64,000 bases of DNA from Salipiger pentaromativorans (GTDB taxonomy: Bacteria; Pseudomonadota; Alphaproteobacteria; Rhodobacterales; Rhodobacteraceae): positions 109,403-173,402 of the forward strand of contig NZ_JAMDHK010000003.1 of assembly GCF_024721115.1 (NCBI RefSeq). The letters are read 5' to 3'. Shown here one piece after another: positions 8,954 to 17,468 of the stretch. The notes under the pieces are model-generated. The model saw only the letters and a list, made by a program, of their open reading frames with translations. It did no database searches and was not told the DNA's origin. Numbering within the stretch: the stretch's first letter is position 1; the number at the start of each line of letters is the position of its first letter. Both the position numbers and the translations under genes were made by a program.

Positions 8954-9609
8954 CCGCCCCAATCCCCGCCTCTCCGCGCCTCGCGGCATTGCGCCGCTCG
9001 CCGGGGCTCGTGCTCGGCGCCTTCTCGCTCTGCACAGCGCTGATCCTCGCCGCCGCCGACGACCTGACCCGCGCCGCCATAGCCGCGCGCGCTGCCGAAG
9101 ATCTCCATGCCTCGCTGGCACAGGTGCTGCCGCCCGCGCAACCTGAGGCCGATCCCACGGCACAGACCCGCCGTCTGGAGGACGCCGAGGAGGGCAGCGT
9201 CCCGGTCTATCTGGCGACCGAGGCGGGCCAGATCCGCGCCGTGGCCTTCGAACTCACCGGCTATGGCTATGGCGGCGCGATCCGCGTGCTGATGGGGCTG
9301 GCCGCGGATGGCACGATCCTGGGGGTGCGGGTGCTTTCCCATGCCGAGACCCCGGGGCTCGGAGACAAGATCGAAACCGCCAAAAGCGATTGGATTCAGG
9401 GATTTGACGGCCGTTCCATAGGCGCCCCCGGGCCCGAGGGCTGGAAGGTGCGCAAGGACGGCGGCGTCTTCGACCAGTTCTCGGGCGCCACCATCACGCC
9501 CCGCGCGGTGGTGAGCACGGTGCATCGCGGGCTCGCCCTTTTCGAGCGCCACCGCCCCGAGCTACTCGCCCCCGTGACCGCCAGCCCCAGCACAAGGGAG
9601 ACCGGCTGA
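8950..9609 (+). CDS. rnfG: Electron transport complex subunit RnfG
   Basis: A 219-residue subunit with one N-terminal membrane anchor (residues about 18-38) and a periplasmic FMN-binding domain. The attachment motif SGATITPRAVV begins at S178, with T181 the modified Thr. GYGYGGAIRVLMGLAADGTILGVRVLSHAETPGLGDKI is the family core around residues 100-140. Start and stop both overlap neighbours (ATGA with rnfD, TGATG with rnfE). Confidence 0.95.
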   Translation: MTAPIPASPRLAALRRSPGLVLGAFSLCTALILAAADDLTRAAIAARAAEDLHASLAQVLPPAQPEADPTAQTRRLEDAEEGSVPVYLATEAGQIRAVAFELTGYGYGGAIRVLMGLAADGTILGVRVLSHAETPGLGDKIETAKSDWIQGFDGRSIGAPGPEGWKVRKDGGVFDQFSGATITPRAVVSTVHRGLALFERHRPELLAPVTASPSTRETG

Positions 9610-10334
9610 TGTCGGAGAATTATGCCAGGATCGCCCGCGACGGGCTGTGGAACAACAACATCGTGTTCGGCCAGTTGCTGGCCCTCTGCCCGCTGCTGGC
9701 GGTCACCGGCACCGCGACCAACGGGCTCGGCATGGGGCTCGCCACCGCCGCCGTTCTGGTCGCCTCCGGCGGCACCGTCTCGCTGCTGCGCGCAGCGGTT
9801 CCCCCCGAGATCCGCATCCCCGCCTTCGTGCTGATCATCGCCTGCATCGTGACCGTGGTGGACATGGTGCTCAACGCCTGGGCCCACGATCTGCACAAGG
9901 TTCTGGGCCTCTTCATCCCCCTCATCGTCACCAATTGTGCGATCCTCGGCCGCGCCGAGGCCTTTGCCTCGCGCAACCGGCCGCTGGCGGCTGGGTTTGA
10001 CGGGCTGATGATGGGCATCGGCTTTACCCTCGCGCTCACCGGGCTCGGGGCGCTGCGCGAGATCTTCGGCGCGGGCACGCTCTTTGCCAATGCCTCGGTG
10101 CTGCTCGGGCCGCGCTTCGCCTTTCTCGAAACAAAGGTCATTCCCGAGTATCAGGGCTTTCTGCTGCTGATCCTGCCTCCAGGCGGGTTCATCGCCCTGG
10201 GGATGCTGCTGGCGCTGAAATCCCTCGCCGACCGCCGCCGGACGCCCGGCGCCCTGACCGACGACGGACGCCCGGCGCGCGTCTTCACCGCCGCCGGCGT
10301 GCTCACCCCCGCCCCCGAAGGAGACCCGTCATGA
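9609..10334 (+). CDS. rnfE: Electron transport complex subunit RnfE
   Basis: A 241-residue, six-helix membrane subunit homologous to RnfA. It has the conserved LWNNNIVFGQLLALCPLLAVT in helix 1 and IPLIVTNCAILGRAEAFA in helix 4; the two cysteines contribute to the membrane iron-sulfur centre at the RnfA/E interface. The polar C-terminal extension (about 35 residues) is longer than in many RnfE proteins and is not obviously functional. Confidence 0.95.
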   Translation: MSENYARIARDGLWNNNIVFGQLLALCPLLAVTGTATNGLGMGLATAAVLVASGGTVSLLRAAVPPEIRIPAFVLIIACIVTVVDMVLNAWAHDLHKVLGLFIPLIVTNCAILGRAEAFASRNRPLAAGFDGLMMGIGFTLALTGLGALREIFGAGTLFANASVLLGPRFAFLETKVIPEYQGFLLLILPPGGFIALGMLLALKSLADRRRTPGALTDDGRPARVFTAAGVLTPAPEGDPS

Positions 10335-10588
10335 AAGTCGGAATCGCCTATGCCAGGCCCACCTCCCAGATCTGGAGGAGCTTCGAGATGCCGGAAGGCG
10401 CGACCGTGCGCGACGTGATCGACCGGTCCGGCCTGCTCCGGGACTTCCCCGAACTCGACCTCACCGCCAACAAGGTCGGCATTTTCGGCACCGTCGCGAA
10501 ACTCGACAAGCCGGTCAAGGAGGGCGACCGAGTCGAGATCTACCGCCCGATCCACCCAGATGCCGAACTGCTGGAGAAGAAGACATGA
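10331..10588 (+). CDS. rnfH: RnfH family protein
   Basis: An 85-residue ubiquitin-fold protein of the RnfH/UPF0125 family. YARPTSQIWRSFEMPEGATVRDVI and KVGIFGTVAKLDKPVKEGDRVEIYRPI are family motifs. In Rhodobacter capsulatus rnfH closes the rnf operon; its biochemical role is not established. It overlaps rnfE and the next gene by four bases each, so it is not the last translated gene of this transcript. Confidence 0.92.
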   Translation: MKVGIAYARPTSQIWRSFEMPEGATVRDVIDRSGLLRDFPELDLTANKVGIFGTVAKLDKPVKEGDRVEIYRPIHPDAELLEKKT

Positions 10589-11637
10589 CCGCGCCCCGCA
10601 CCGCCAAACCGCGCACAGAAGGACCGACCATGCCCCGTCTCGACCGCCGCCGCTTCACCGGAACCCTGCTCGCCGCCGTGGCAGCGACCGGCGCCGCCGC
10701 CCTGATCCCCGCCTTGGGACGACAGCGCGCACTGGTCATCGGCGGCGGCCCCGCCGGCGCGACCGCCGCGCTGGCGCTGCGCCAGGCCCGGCCCGATACC
10801 GAGGTCGTGCTGATCGAACGCGACCCCGGCCGCCTCGGGCCCGCCGCCCCGGGCGACGGCTTTGCCAAGCCCGGCGCCGGCATCGGCCTGGCCGAGCTGC
10901 GCGCCGCTGGCGTGGAGGTGCTGCTCGACGAGGTGACCGGCATCGCCTGGGCCGGCCTGCGGGCCGCGCTGTTCAGCGGCCGCAGCCTGGCCTTCGACCG
11001 GCTGCTTCTGGCCCCCGGCACCGCCCCGGTGGCCGAACCCATCGCCGGGCTCGATGCCCGCGCCCGCCATCTCTGGCCCGCAGCCTGGGGCAGCACCCGC
11101 GAGGCCCGGCGCCTGCGGGCCCAGCTCGGCGCCCTGCCCGAAACCGGCCGGGTCGTGCTGCGGCTCCCCGCCGAGTTGCCCGGACATCCCGACATCGCGC
11201 TGTCCCGCGCCTTGGCGCTGTCCGGCTGGCTGGGCAAGCACCGCCCGCAGGCGCGACTGACCGTGCTGGACGGCGGCAGCGACCCGGCGCTCGCCCGGCG
11301 CTTCGCCATGCTGACCGCCGCGCGCGGCGACCGGATCGCCACGGACTGGCGCATCGCGCCGCAGGGCGGCACCGTCCTGCGCCTCGACGCCGGGCGCGGC
11401 CTGATCGAGACCTCTCAGGGGCCACTCCGGGCCGATGTCGTGAATTTCGTGCCGCCACAACAGGCCGGACGCATCGCCCAGATCGCGGGGCTGGCCGATG
11501 CCAGCGGCTGGTGCCCCTGCACCGAGACCGGTCGTTCGGTCCGGCAGCCCGCCGCGCTGATCCTCGGAGACGCCCGCCGCGGCGCCCTGCGCACCGTGGC
11601 GGGGGCCGTGCACTCGGCCCGGTCCGCCCGCCTCTGA
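10585..11637 (+). CDS. Short FCSD-like FAD-dependent oxidoreductase with Tat-type signal
   Basis: A 350-residue flavoprotein resembling the flavin subunit of flavocytochrome c sulfide dehydrogenase. It has a twin-arginine-like leader (DRRRFTGTLLAAVAATGAAAL), the FAD Rossmann motif VIGGGPAGATAALAL and the FCSD-type stretch ADVVNFVPPQQAGRIAQIAGL, then GWCPC and LILGD. Known FCSD flavin subunits are about 420-430 residues; here the C-terminal domain is missing. GWCPC holds the only cysteines, so the usual redox disulfide across the flavin is doubtful. The start shown overlaps the rnfH stop (ATGA). An ATG at 10630 behind AGAAGGA would shorten the leader and is equally plausible. The partner and substrate in an Rnf context are unknown. 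Confidence 0.75.
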   Translation: MTAPRTAKPRTEGPTMPRLDRRRFTGTLLAAVAATGAAALIPALGRQRALVIGGGPAGATAALALRQARPDTEVVLIERDPGRLGPAAPGDGFAKPGAGIGLAELRAAGVEVLLDEVTGIAWAGLRAALFSGRSLAFDRLLLAPGTAPVAEPIAGLDARARHLWPAAWGSTREARRLRAQLGALPETGRVVLRLPAELPGHPDIALSRALALSGWLGKHRPQARLTVLDGGSDPALARRFAMLTAARGDRIATDWRIAPQGGTVLRLDAGRGLIETSQGPLRADVVNFVPPQQAGRIAQIAGLADASGWCPCTETGRSVRQPAALILGDARRGALRTVAGAVHSARSARL

Positions 11638-11640
11638 ACG

Positions 11641-11659
11641 CCAGACAAGCCCTGTCTGG
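11641..11659. terminator. Hairpin between convergent rnf-operon end and ridA-like gene
   Basis: CCAGACA pairs perfectly with TGTCTGG around the loop AGCCC, three bases after the flavoprotein stop and six before the convergent gene's stop. There is no T-tract, so termination would be weak or Rho-assisted. Its position fits the end of the rnf transcript. Confidence 0.5.
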
Positions 11660-11664
11660 ACGCG

Positions 11665-12012
11665 CTATTTCGCCGCCACCGGGATCATCTCGACCTTGAT
11701 CCGGGGATCGGCCATCTCGACCTTGCCGCAGGCCCGTCCCGGCGGATTCTCCGGGTCGATCCAGGCGTCCCAGACCGCGTTCATGGCGTCGAAATCCGCC
11801 ATATCCGCAATCCAGATCTGCACCGTCAGCACCTTCGACCGATCCGACCCCGCCTCGGCCAGCAGCGCGTCGATGCGCGCCAGCGTCTGCCGCGTCTGCT
11901 CGGCGATGTCGCCATCCCAGTCATCCGCCACCTGCCCTGCGAAGAACAGCAGGCCGCCGGCCTCCACCATGCGGCTGCGGCGGCTGTTTTTGTCGTAACG
12001 AACTGGCTGCAT
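11665..12012 (-). CDS. RidA/YjgF/Rid family protein
   Basis: A 115-residue Rid-family protein, typical length. ILFF-like LLFFAGQVADDWDGDIAEQTRQTLARIDALLAEAG and VLTVQIWIADMADFDAMNAVWDAWID are the Rid core; GRACGKVEMADPRIKVEM holds the position where enamine deaminases carry the catalytic Arg (xxRAxxxVxxL). Rid proteins hydrolyse reactive enamine/imine intermediates made by amino-acid and amine oxidases. That fits the FAD amine-dehydrogenase-like genes at 15985-18898. The gene has GGGAGA before its ATG and is divergent from the TRAP operon. Confidence 0.85.
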   Translation of the reverse strand: MQPVRYDKNSRRSRMVEAGGLLFFAGQVADDWDGDIAEQTRQTLARIDALLAEAGSDRSKVLTVQIWIADMADFDAMNAVWDAWIDPENPPGRACGKVEMADPRIKVEMIPVAAK

Positions 12013-12157
12013 CGAAGTCTCCCTATGTCACCCGCCTCGCGGGATTTGCTCAAGATTTGCGCGTTGATCCGGCGTTCAACGAAATGATCGGGACATGGCC
12101 GCGATAATCCTTGACCGCCTCCCGGCGAGCTTATTAGCGCTGATCCTCAAGGGCAAC

Positions 12158-12173
12158 ATATTATATATAATAT
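12158..12173. promoter_or_regulatory. 16-bp AT palindrome in ridA-like/TRAP divergent promoter
   Basis: ATATTATATATAATAT is a perfect 16-bp palindrome in an otherwise GC-rich 229-base divergent region, about 70 bases before the TRAP start. Its core TTATATATAA fits the loose TTxTATAxAA shape of GntR/FCD operators. A GntR-FCD gene lies at 19011 at the end of the same cluster, so it is a candidate binding site; it may also just contain promoter -10 elements. Confidence 0.45.
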
Positions 12174-12241
12174 CAAGTATACGGGCGCCACGCGCCGCAA
12201 CCTGCCCACCGACTGACCGGAAACCGACAGGGAGACTCCGG

Positions 12242-14125
12242 ATGCGAGAACTGAAGGGGCCGGCGCTGCTGGTCGTCACCACCTGGCTCAGCCTTGCCGT
12301 GCTGGTGCATTTCTACTGGGCCGGTTTCGGCTTTCCCGAACCCCTGCAACTGGCGGCGCTGCATGTGCTGGCCTTCCTGCCGCCGGTCTTCCTGCTGTTC
12401 CCCTGGCGCAAGGCGGCGACACCGCGCCCGCCTGCCCTGCTCGACTGGGCGCTGGCCGCGCTGGCGATCGTGCCGCCGCTCTTCGTCTATCTGCATTTCG
12501 CCGAGATCTACCGGCGCTCGACCTTTCTCTCGCCGCTGCCCGAGGGCGCTCTGCCGCTCGGCCTGGTGATGATCGTGCTGGTGATCGAAGCGGTGCGGCG
12601 CGCATTGTCGGCGGTGCTGGCCGGGCTGGTGGCGGTCTCGCTGCTCTATCTCTGGATCTGCGACCTGCTGCCGGGCATGTGGAACTACCGCGACCTGCCG
12701 CTGAAGCAGATCGTCGAAATCCAGTATTACATGGTCGATAGCGGCGTCTTCGGCTCGCTCACCCGGATCTCGGCCACGCTGATCGCCGCCTTCCTGATCT
12801 TCGGCGCGGTGATGCAGGCCAGCGGCATGGGCCGGCTCTTCACCAATGTCGGCGCGCGCATCGCCGGGCGCTATTCCGGCGGCCCCGCCAAGGTGGCCGT
12901 CATCAGCTCGGGGCTGTTCGGCACCATGAGCGGCTCTTCGGTGGCCAATGTGGTGGTGTCGGGATCCATCACCATTCCGATGATGAAGAAGATCGGCTTC
13001 CGCCCGGCGCTCGCCTCGGCGATCGAGGCCACCGCCTCGGTCGGCGGGCCGCTGATGCCGCCGCTGATGGGCGCCGCCGCCTTCGTGATGTCGGAAACCA
13101 CCGGCATCCCCTATCTCGAGATCATCAGCGCCGCCGCGCTGATCGCGGTGATCTATTTCCTCGCCCTGCTCGTCAACGTGCATTTCGAGGCCAAGCGGCT
13201 GGGCATCGGCGCCATGGCCGAGGACGAGCTGCCAACCCGCCACGACCTGCTGCGCGACCTGCATCTGGTGATCCCGCTGGCGGTGCTGGTCTTCATGCTG
13301 ACGGCGCGGTTTTCCCCCTATATCGCCGCCTTCTGGTGCGTGCTGCTGACGCTGGGCGTATCCTGGCTGCGGGCCCATACCCGCATGGGCCCGAAGGCCA
13401 TCGTCGCGGCGCTGGCCACCGCCGGCCAGACCATCTGCATCGTGGTGGTGGCGGTGGCCGCGGCGGGGATCATCACCGCGACGCTGACCCAGACCGGGCT
13501 GGTGCTGGCGATCACCGGGATCATCCGCAACGTGGCCGGCGACAATCTCGTGCTGATGGTGCTGCTGCTGGCGCTGGCCTGCCTGGTGATGGGCATGGGG
13601 ATCCCCACGACGCCGGCCTATATCATCACCGCCGCCGTCGGGGCGCCGCTGCTGGTCGAGCATGGCGTGTCGATGCTGGATGCGCATCTCTTCGTCTTCT
13701 ATTTCGCCGTGCTGGCCGATGTGACGCCGCCGGTGGCGGGCGCCACCTATGCCGCCGCCGCCATTGGCAACGCGCCGCCGCTGCGCGCGGGGTTCCTCGC
13801 TTTCCGACTCGCCATCGGCGGCTTTCTCTGCGGCATCGCCGTGGCCTTCGACGACGCGCTGACCTTCGGCGCGCCGCTGCCCGAAACCGTGGCCGTGGCG
13901 CTGGCGATCCTTGGCGGCATCACCCTGATCTCGGCCGGGATCGTCGGCTGGTTCGAAACCCGCCTGCCGCATTGGCTGCGGCCGCTGTTGATCGTCGCGG
14001 GCCTGTTCTGCGGCCTTTATCACGCCGTTGGCGCCTGGGAGCGCGCGGCGCTGGCCGGGCTGCTGATCGGCACGCTGACCGTTCTCGCCCTGCGCAGCCG
14101 ACGCCTGGCCCGCGCCGGAGCCTGA
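12242..14125 (+). CDS. TRAP transporter fused permease (4TM/12TM, TAXI type)
   Basis: A 627-residue inner-membrane protein combining the small (DctQ-like) and large (DctM-like) TRAP permeases, as in TAXI-type systems. The first four helices (about residues 10-130) precede the DctM core with SGLFGTMSGSSVANVVVSGSITIPMMKKIGF and VGGPLMPPLMGAAAFVMSE; MGMGIPTTPAYIITAAVGAP is the second DctM repeat motif. The ATG at 12242 has GGGAG upstream; earlier in-frame ATGs overlap the palindrome region and lack similarity. The TAXI binding protein follows after 34 bases. Uptake is driven by a cation gradient. Confidence 0.92.
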   Translation: MRELKGPALLVVTTWLSLAVLVHFYWAGFGFPEPLQLAALHVLAFLPPVFLLFPWRKAATPRPPALLDWALAALAIVPPLFVYLHFAEIYRRSTFLSPLPEGALPLGLVMIVLVIEAVRRALSAVLAGLVAVSLLYLWICDLLPGMWNYRDLPLKQIVEIQYYMVDSGVFGSLTRISATLIAAFLIFGAVMQASGMGRLFTNVGARIAGRYSGGPAKVAVISSGLFGTMSGSSVANVVVSGSITIPMMKKIGFRPALASAIEATASVGGPLMPPLMGAAAFVMSETTGIPYLEIISAAALIAVIYFLALLVNVHFEAKRLGIGAMAEDELPTRHDLLRDLHLVIPLAVLVFMLTARFSPYIAAFWCVLLTLGVSWLRAHTRMGPKAIVAALATAGQTICIVVVAVAAAGIITATLTQTGLVLAITGIIRNVAGDNLVLMVLLLALACLVMGMGIPTTPAYIITAAVGAPLLVEHGVSMLDAHLFVFYFAVLADVTPPVAGATYAAAAIGNAPPLRAGFLAFRLAIGGFLCGIAVAFDDALTFGAPLPETVAVALAILGGITLISAGIVGWFETRLPHWLRPLLIVAGLFCGLYHAVGAWERAALAGLLIGTLTVLALRSRRLARAGA

Positions 14126-14159
14126 CACAAAAAACCGAACCCCAACAAGGAGAAACGCG

Positions 14160-15155
14160 ATGACCTTCACCCAAACCCTCAGACAGAACGCCCGCGCGGC
14201 GGCCGCTGCCGGCCTGCTGACCCTGTCGCCGCTGTTCGGCGGTGCCGCCCAGGCACAGACCGTAGAGTTCACCGCGGGCTCGCCCGGCGGCTCCTGGTTC
14301 ACGCAGGTGACCGGCCTGACCTCGATCCTGATGGAAAAGATCCCCGGCCTGTCGATCCGCGTCGTCCCCGGCGGTGGCACCGACAACCCCTCCAAGATCC
14401 AGGCGGGGATCAGCCAGATCGGCATGGGGCTCGATTTTCTCTCCAAGGCGGCGATGGACGGCAAGGCGCCTTACGAGGCGCCGATGGACAAGATCCGCAC
14501 GCTCGGCGGCACCGGGGTCGAGGCCCAGTTCATGGTCTATGCCGACCCCGCCGAAGCCCGCTCGCTGGAGGCGCTGCTGTCGGCCGAGGATGTGAAATGG
14601 GGCGTCACCCCCGCCTCGACCTCGGAAAACCTCACCTTTCAGCGCGCGCTCGCCTTCTACGGCAACAGCGAGGACAAGATCCGCGCCGGCGGCGGCGCGG
14701 TCTACGTGGCCTCTTATGCCGATCTCGTCTCCGCCTATGGCGACGGACAGATCGACGTGCTCTGGGGCGCCGGCGAGATCCCCTCGGGCGTCGCCGCGCA
14801 GGTCGCCAGCGGTCGGCGTGCCGCCAAGCTGCGCGCCTTCCCCGAGCCGCTGATGGCCCATCTCGGCAGCGAATACGGCTATTCCAAAACCGTGATCCCC
14901 GCCGGCACCTATCCCGAGATGCAGGACAGCGACCTCACGGTCAGCGGCATGGGCAACATCATCCTGGTCTCGGCCGATCTGCCCGACGATCTGGTCAAGA
15001 CCATCACCGAGGTCTTCATCTCCGAACATGGCCGTTTCGGCTCGATCTACGCGGCGCTTGGCAATTACGACCCGGCGAAGGCGGCGCTGATCCAGCCGAT
15101 CCCGATGCATCCCGGCGCGCTTGCGGCTTTCGGAGAGGCCGGCCTGCTCGACTGA
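14160..15155 (+). CDS. TAXI family TRAP transporter solute-binding protein
   Basis: A 331-residue periplasmic binding protein. A cleavable signal peptide (residues 1-32, ending GGAAQAQ) precedes the TAXI-family N-terminus VEFTAGSPGGSWFTQVTGLTSIL. PGGGTDNPSKIQAGISQIGMG and WGVTPASTSENLTFQRAL form the ligand-lobe region. It delivers substrate to the fused permease just upstream. TAXI proteins bind diverse carboxylates and amino acids. The adjacent amine/opine-oxidase-like genes suggest an amino-acid-like ligand. AAGGAG precedes the ATG. Confidence 0.92.
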   Translation: MTFTQTLRQNARAAAAAGLLTLSPLFGGAAQAQTVEFTAGSPGGSWFTQVTGLTSILMEKIPGLSIRVVPGGGTDNPSKIQAGISQIGMGLDFLSKAAMDGKAPYEAPMDKIRTLGGTGVEAQFMVYADPAEARSLEALLSAEDVKWGVTPASTSENLTFQRALAFYGNSEDKIRAGGGAVYVASYADLVSAYGDGQIDVLWGAGEIPSGVAAQVASGRRAAKLRAFPEPLMAHLGSEYGYSKTVIPAGTYPEMQDSDLTVSGMGNIILVSADLPDDLVKTITEVFISEHGRFGSIYAALGNYDPAKAALIQPIPMHPGALAAFGEAGLLD

Positions 15156-15163
15156 TCCCCACA

Positions 15164-15235
15164 GCCGCCGGAGCGCTTGTTGCAGCGCGGCGGCATCGTG
15201 TCGGGGGCCCTTCTCCCTTGGGGTCCCCGGCCCCC
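15164..15235 (+). other. Two intergenic hairpins after the TAXI binding-protein gene
   Basis: GCCGCC...GCGC (15164-15176) pairs with GCGC-GGCGGC (15185-15194) with a three-base bulge; a second stem pairs GGGGGCC (15203-15209) with GGCCCCC (15229-15235). Such structures after a binding-protein gene often protect its mRNA or reduce read-through, giving more binding protein than downstream enzyme. No T-tract follows. Confidence 0.5.
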
Positions 15236-15272
15236 TCTCCGGCGGAAGAAACGACAGGAAAGACAGAGAGAT

Positions 15273-15980
15273 ATGAAGAAAAGCTACTATGGTGTGACGG
15301 TCGGAATCCTGATGGTCGAAACCTATTTCCGCCGCTTCGTGGGCGACATCGGCAACGCCGAGACCTGGCCGTTTCCGGTGCAATACAAGGTCGTTCATGG
15401 TGCCACGCCCGACAAGATGGGCGCCTTCGACGAACATGACGTGCTCGAACCCTTCCGCCTCGCGGCGATGGAACTGATCGAGGGCGGCTGCACCGCGATC
15501 ACCACCACCTGCGGCTTTCTCGGCTACTACCAGAAGGATCTGGCCAAGGCGCTGCCGGTGCCGGTGGCGACCTCGGCGCTGCTCCAGGTCCCCATCGTCG
15601 AACGGATCATCCAGCCCGACCGGACGGTGGGCGTGCTCACCTATTCGGCGGAAAAACTGACCGGCCCCTATCTCGAAGCCTGCGGCGCGCCCGCCGACAG
15701 CCCAGTCTTCGGTATGGATCCGGGCTCGGAGTTCTGCCGCTCGATCCGCGAGGGCGACCCCAGCGTGCCCTACGAGGTCTGGGAACGCGAGGTGGTCGAG
15801 ACCGCGCGCGCCTTTGCACAAGCGCAGCCCGACCTGGGCGCCATCGTGCTGGAGTGCACCAACCTCACGCCGTTCTCGCATCAGATCTCGCAGGCCACCG
15901 GGCTGCCCGTCTTCGACAGCATCAGCCTGGTGAACTGGTTCCGCGCCGGGATCGTGCCCTCGGCCTATCCGCATCGCTGA
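15273..15980 (+). CDS. Aspartate/glutamate racemase superfamily protein
   Basis: A 235-residue protein with the two-cysteine architecture of the Asp/Glu racemase fold: one Cys in AITTTCGFLGYYQ (about residue 80) and the second in IVLECTNLTPFSHQI (about residue 193). Real racemases, maleate isomerase and arylmalonate decarboxylase all share this fold, so racemisation of the imported substrate is plausible but unproven. The ATG at 15273 starts the conserved part and follows an AGAGAG ribosome site. The FAD dehydrogenase subunit begins five bases after its stop, so they are one unit. Confidence 0.75.
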   Translation: MKKSYYGVTVGILMVETYFRRFVGDIGNAETWPFPVQYKVVHGATPDKMGAFDEHDVLEPFRLAAMELIEGGCTAITTTCGFLGYYQKDLAKALPVPVATSALLQVPIVERIIQPDRTVGVLTYSAEKLTGPYLEACGAPADSPVFGMDPGSEFCRSIREGDPSVPYEVWEREVVETARAFAQAQPDLGAIVLECTNLTPFSHQISQATGLPVFDSISLVNWFRAGIVPSAYPHR

Positions 15981-15984
15981 GCGC

Positions 15985-17151
15985 ATGGAGATGACCGGAC
16001 TGCCCGACCTGCCCGCCGCCCAGGCGCTGCCCGCCACCGCCGATGTCGCGGTGATCGGCGGCGGGCTGGTGGGGGCCGCCGTCGCCTGGGGTCTGCTGCG
16101 GCGCGGGCTGCGCGTCGTGGTGCTTGACGAGGGCGACCTTGCCTATCGTGCCAGCCGGGGGAATTTCGGGCTGGTCTGGGTGCAAGGCAAGGGGCTGGAT
16201 TTCCCGCCCTACGCCCATCTGACGCGCGATTCCGCGGATGCCTGGCCCGGCTTCGACGCCGCATTGACCGAGGCAAGCGGCGTTTCACCGATGCTGACCC
16301 GCGCCGGCGGCTACGGCTTCTGCTTCTCGCAGGCCGAGCTCGACAAGGCCGCCGCCAACATGGCGCGGCTCGCGCAGCAGACCGGCGGGCGCTTTGCCTA
16401 CCGCATGGTCGGGGCGGAAGAGCTGCGCCGGGAGCTGCCCTGGATCGGGCCGGAGATCCCCGGCGCGGTCCATACCGAACTCGATCGCGGCGCCAACCCG
16501 CTGTACCTGCTGCGCGGGCTGCATCTGGCCATCGCGCGCGCCGGCGGGGTGCTTCTGCCCGACCACAAGGTCACCCGCCTTGCCGAAACCGGCGCCGGCT
16601 ATACGGTCGAGACCAAAGCGGGCACGCTGTCAGCCGGTCAGGTGGTGCTGGCGGCGGGGCTTGGCAATGCCGCGCTGGCACCGATGGTGGGGCTGACCGC
16701 GCCGGTGCGTCCGGTGCGCGGGCAGATCCTCGTCACCGAGCGTATTCCGCCCTTTCTGAACGCGGTCACCAGCGTGATCCGGCAGATGCACGAAGGAAGC
16801 TGCCTGATCGGCGCCACCAATGAAGAGGCCGGTTACGACACCGGCACCCTGCCCGGCGCCCAGGCGGCGCTGGCCGCGCAGACCTTGCGGCTTGTCCCCG
16901 CTCTGGAACATGTGCGCATCGTCCGCTCCTGGGGGGCGCTGCGCGTGATGACACCGGACGGGCTGCCGATCTACGACCGCGCCGGACCCGGCGCCTGGCT
17001 GATCACCGTGCATTCCGGCGTGACCCTCGCGCCGATGCATTGCGAGCGGCTCTCCGCCGCCATCGCCCATGGCGCCCTGCCCGAAGCGCTCGCCCCGTTC
17101 TCCGCCAGCCGGCTTGCCGCCATGCCCGAAGCGGCGCGCGCGGCGCATTGA
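15985..17151 (+). CDS. FAD-dependent amine/D-amino-acid dehydrogenase subunit (HcnC/OoxB/LhpB-like)
   Basis: A 388-residue DadA/glycine-oxidase-fold flavoprotein with the FAD motif VAVIGGGLVGAAVAWGLLRRGLRVVVLDEGD near the N-terminus and GQILVTERI plus IVRSWGALRVMTPDGLPIYD in the C-terminal part. It corresponds to the catalytic beta subunit of opine oxidase, D-hydroxyproline dehydrogenase and HCN synthase (HcnC). The two partner subunits follow at once, completing the heterotrimer. The oxidation yields an imine, which a Rid protein such as that at 11665 could clear. The natural substrate cannot be fixed from sequence. Confidence 0.85.
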   Translation: MEMTGLPDLPAAQALPATADVAVIGGGLVGAAVAWGLLRRGLRVVVLDEGDLAYRASRGNFGLVWVQGKGLDFPPYAHLTRDSADAWPGFDAALTEASGVSPMLTRAGGYGFCFSQAELDKAAANMARLAQQTGGRFAYRMVGAEELRRELPWIGPEIPGAVHTELDRGANPLYLLRGLHLAIARAGGVLLPDHKVTRLAETGAGYTVETKAGTLSAGQVVLAAGLGNAALAPMVGLTAPVRPVRGQILVTERIPPFLNAVTSVIRQMHEGSCLIGATNEEAGYDTGTLPGAQAALAAQTLRLVPALEHVRIVRSWGALRVMTPDGLPIYDRAGPGAWLITVHSGVTLAPMHCERLSAAIAHGALPEALAPFSASRLAAMPEAARAAH

Positions 17152-17162
17152 AGGACTTCTCG

Positions 17163-17468
17163 ATGTTCAAACGTTCCGACGACCCCGCCTCCGCCCCGGT
17201 CCGCTTCACCTTCGACGGGCGGCAGATGACCGCCCGCGCCGGCGACAGCGTCGCCGCCGCGCTGCTGGCGGGCGGGGTCACGCGGTTTCGCGACACCCCG
17301 GTCGGCGGCGCGCCCCGCATGGCCTATTGCATGATGGGCGTTTGTTTCGACTGCCTGGTGCGGATCGACGGCATTCCGAACCGCCAGGCCTGCCTGGAAC
17401 CCGTGACCGAGGGCATGGCGGTCGAACGCCAGCCCGCCCCCGCCGCCACCGGGGGCGAGCTGCGATGA
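17163..17468 (+). CDS. (2Fe-2S)-binding subunit (HcnA/OoxA-N-like)
   Basis: A 101-residue small subunit with a beta-grasp [2Fe-2S] domain: YCMMGVCFDCLV gives C-x4-C-x2-C and QACLEPV supplies the fourth ligand. FTFDGRQMTARAGDSVAAALLAGG is the HcnA/SoxX-like N-terminal motif. It transfers electrons between the flavins of the heterotrimer. The ATG at 17163 lies eleven bases after the upstream stop; the stop overlaps the next gene (ATGA). Confidence 0.88.
   Translation: MFKRSDDPASAPVRFTFDGRQMTARAGDSVAAALLAGGVTRFRDTPVGGAPRMAYCMMGVCFDCLVRIDGIPNRQACLEPVTEGMAVERQPAPAATGGELR

Noticed and set aside
12173-14464. A 763-codon open frame antisense to the TRAP permease and binding-protein genes
   Set aside because: Composition is Arg/Gln/His/Gly-rich with no domain; it mirrors the third-position GC bias of the real genes on the other strand.
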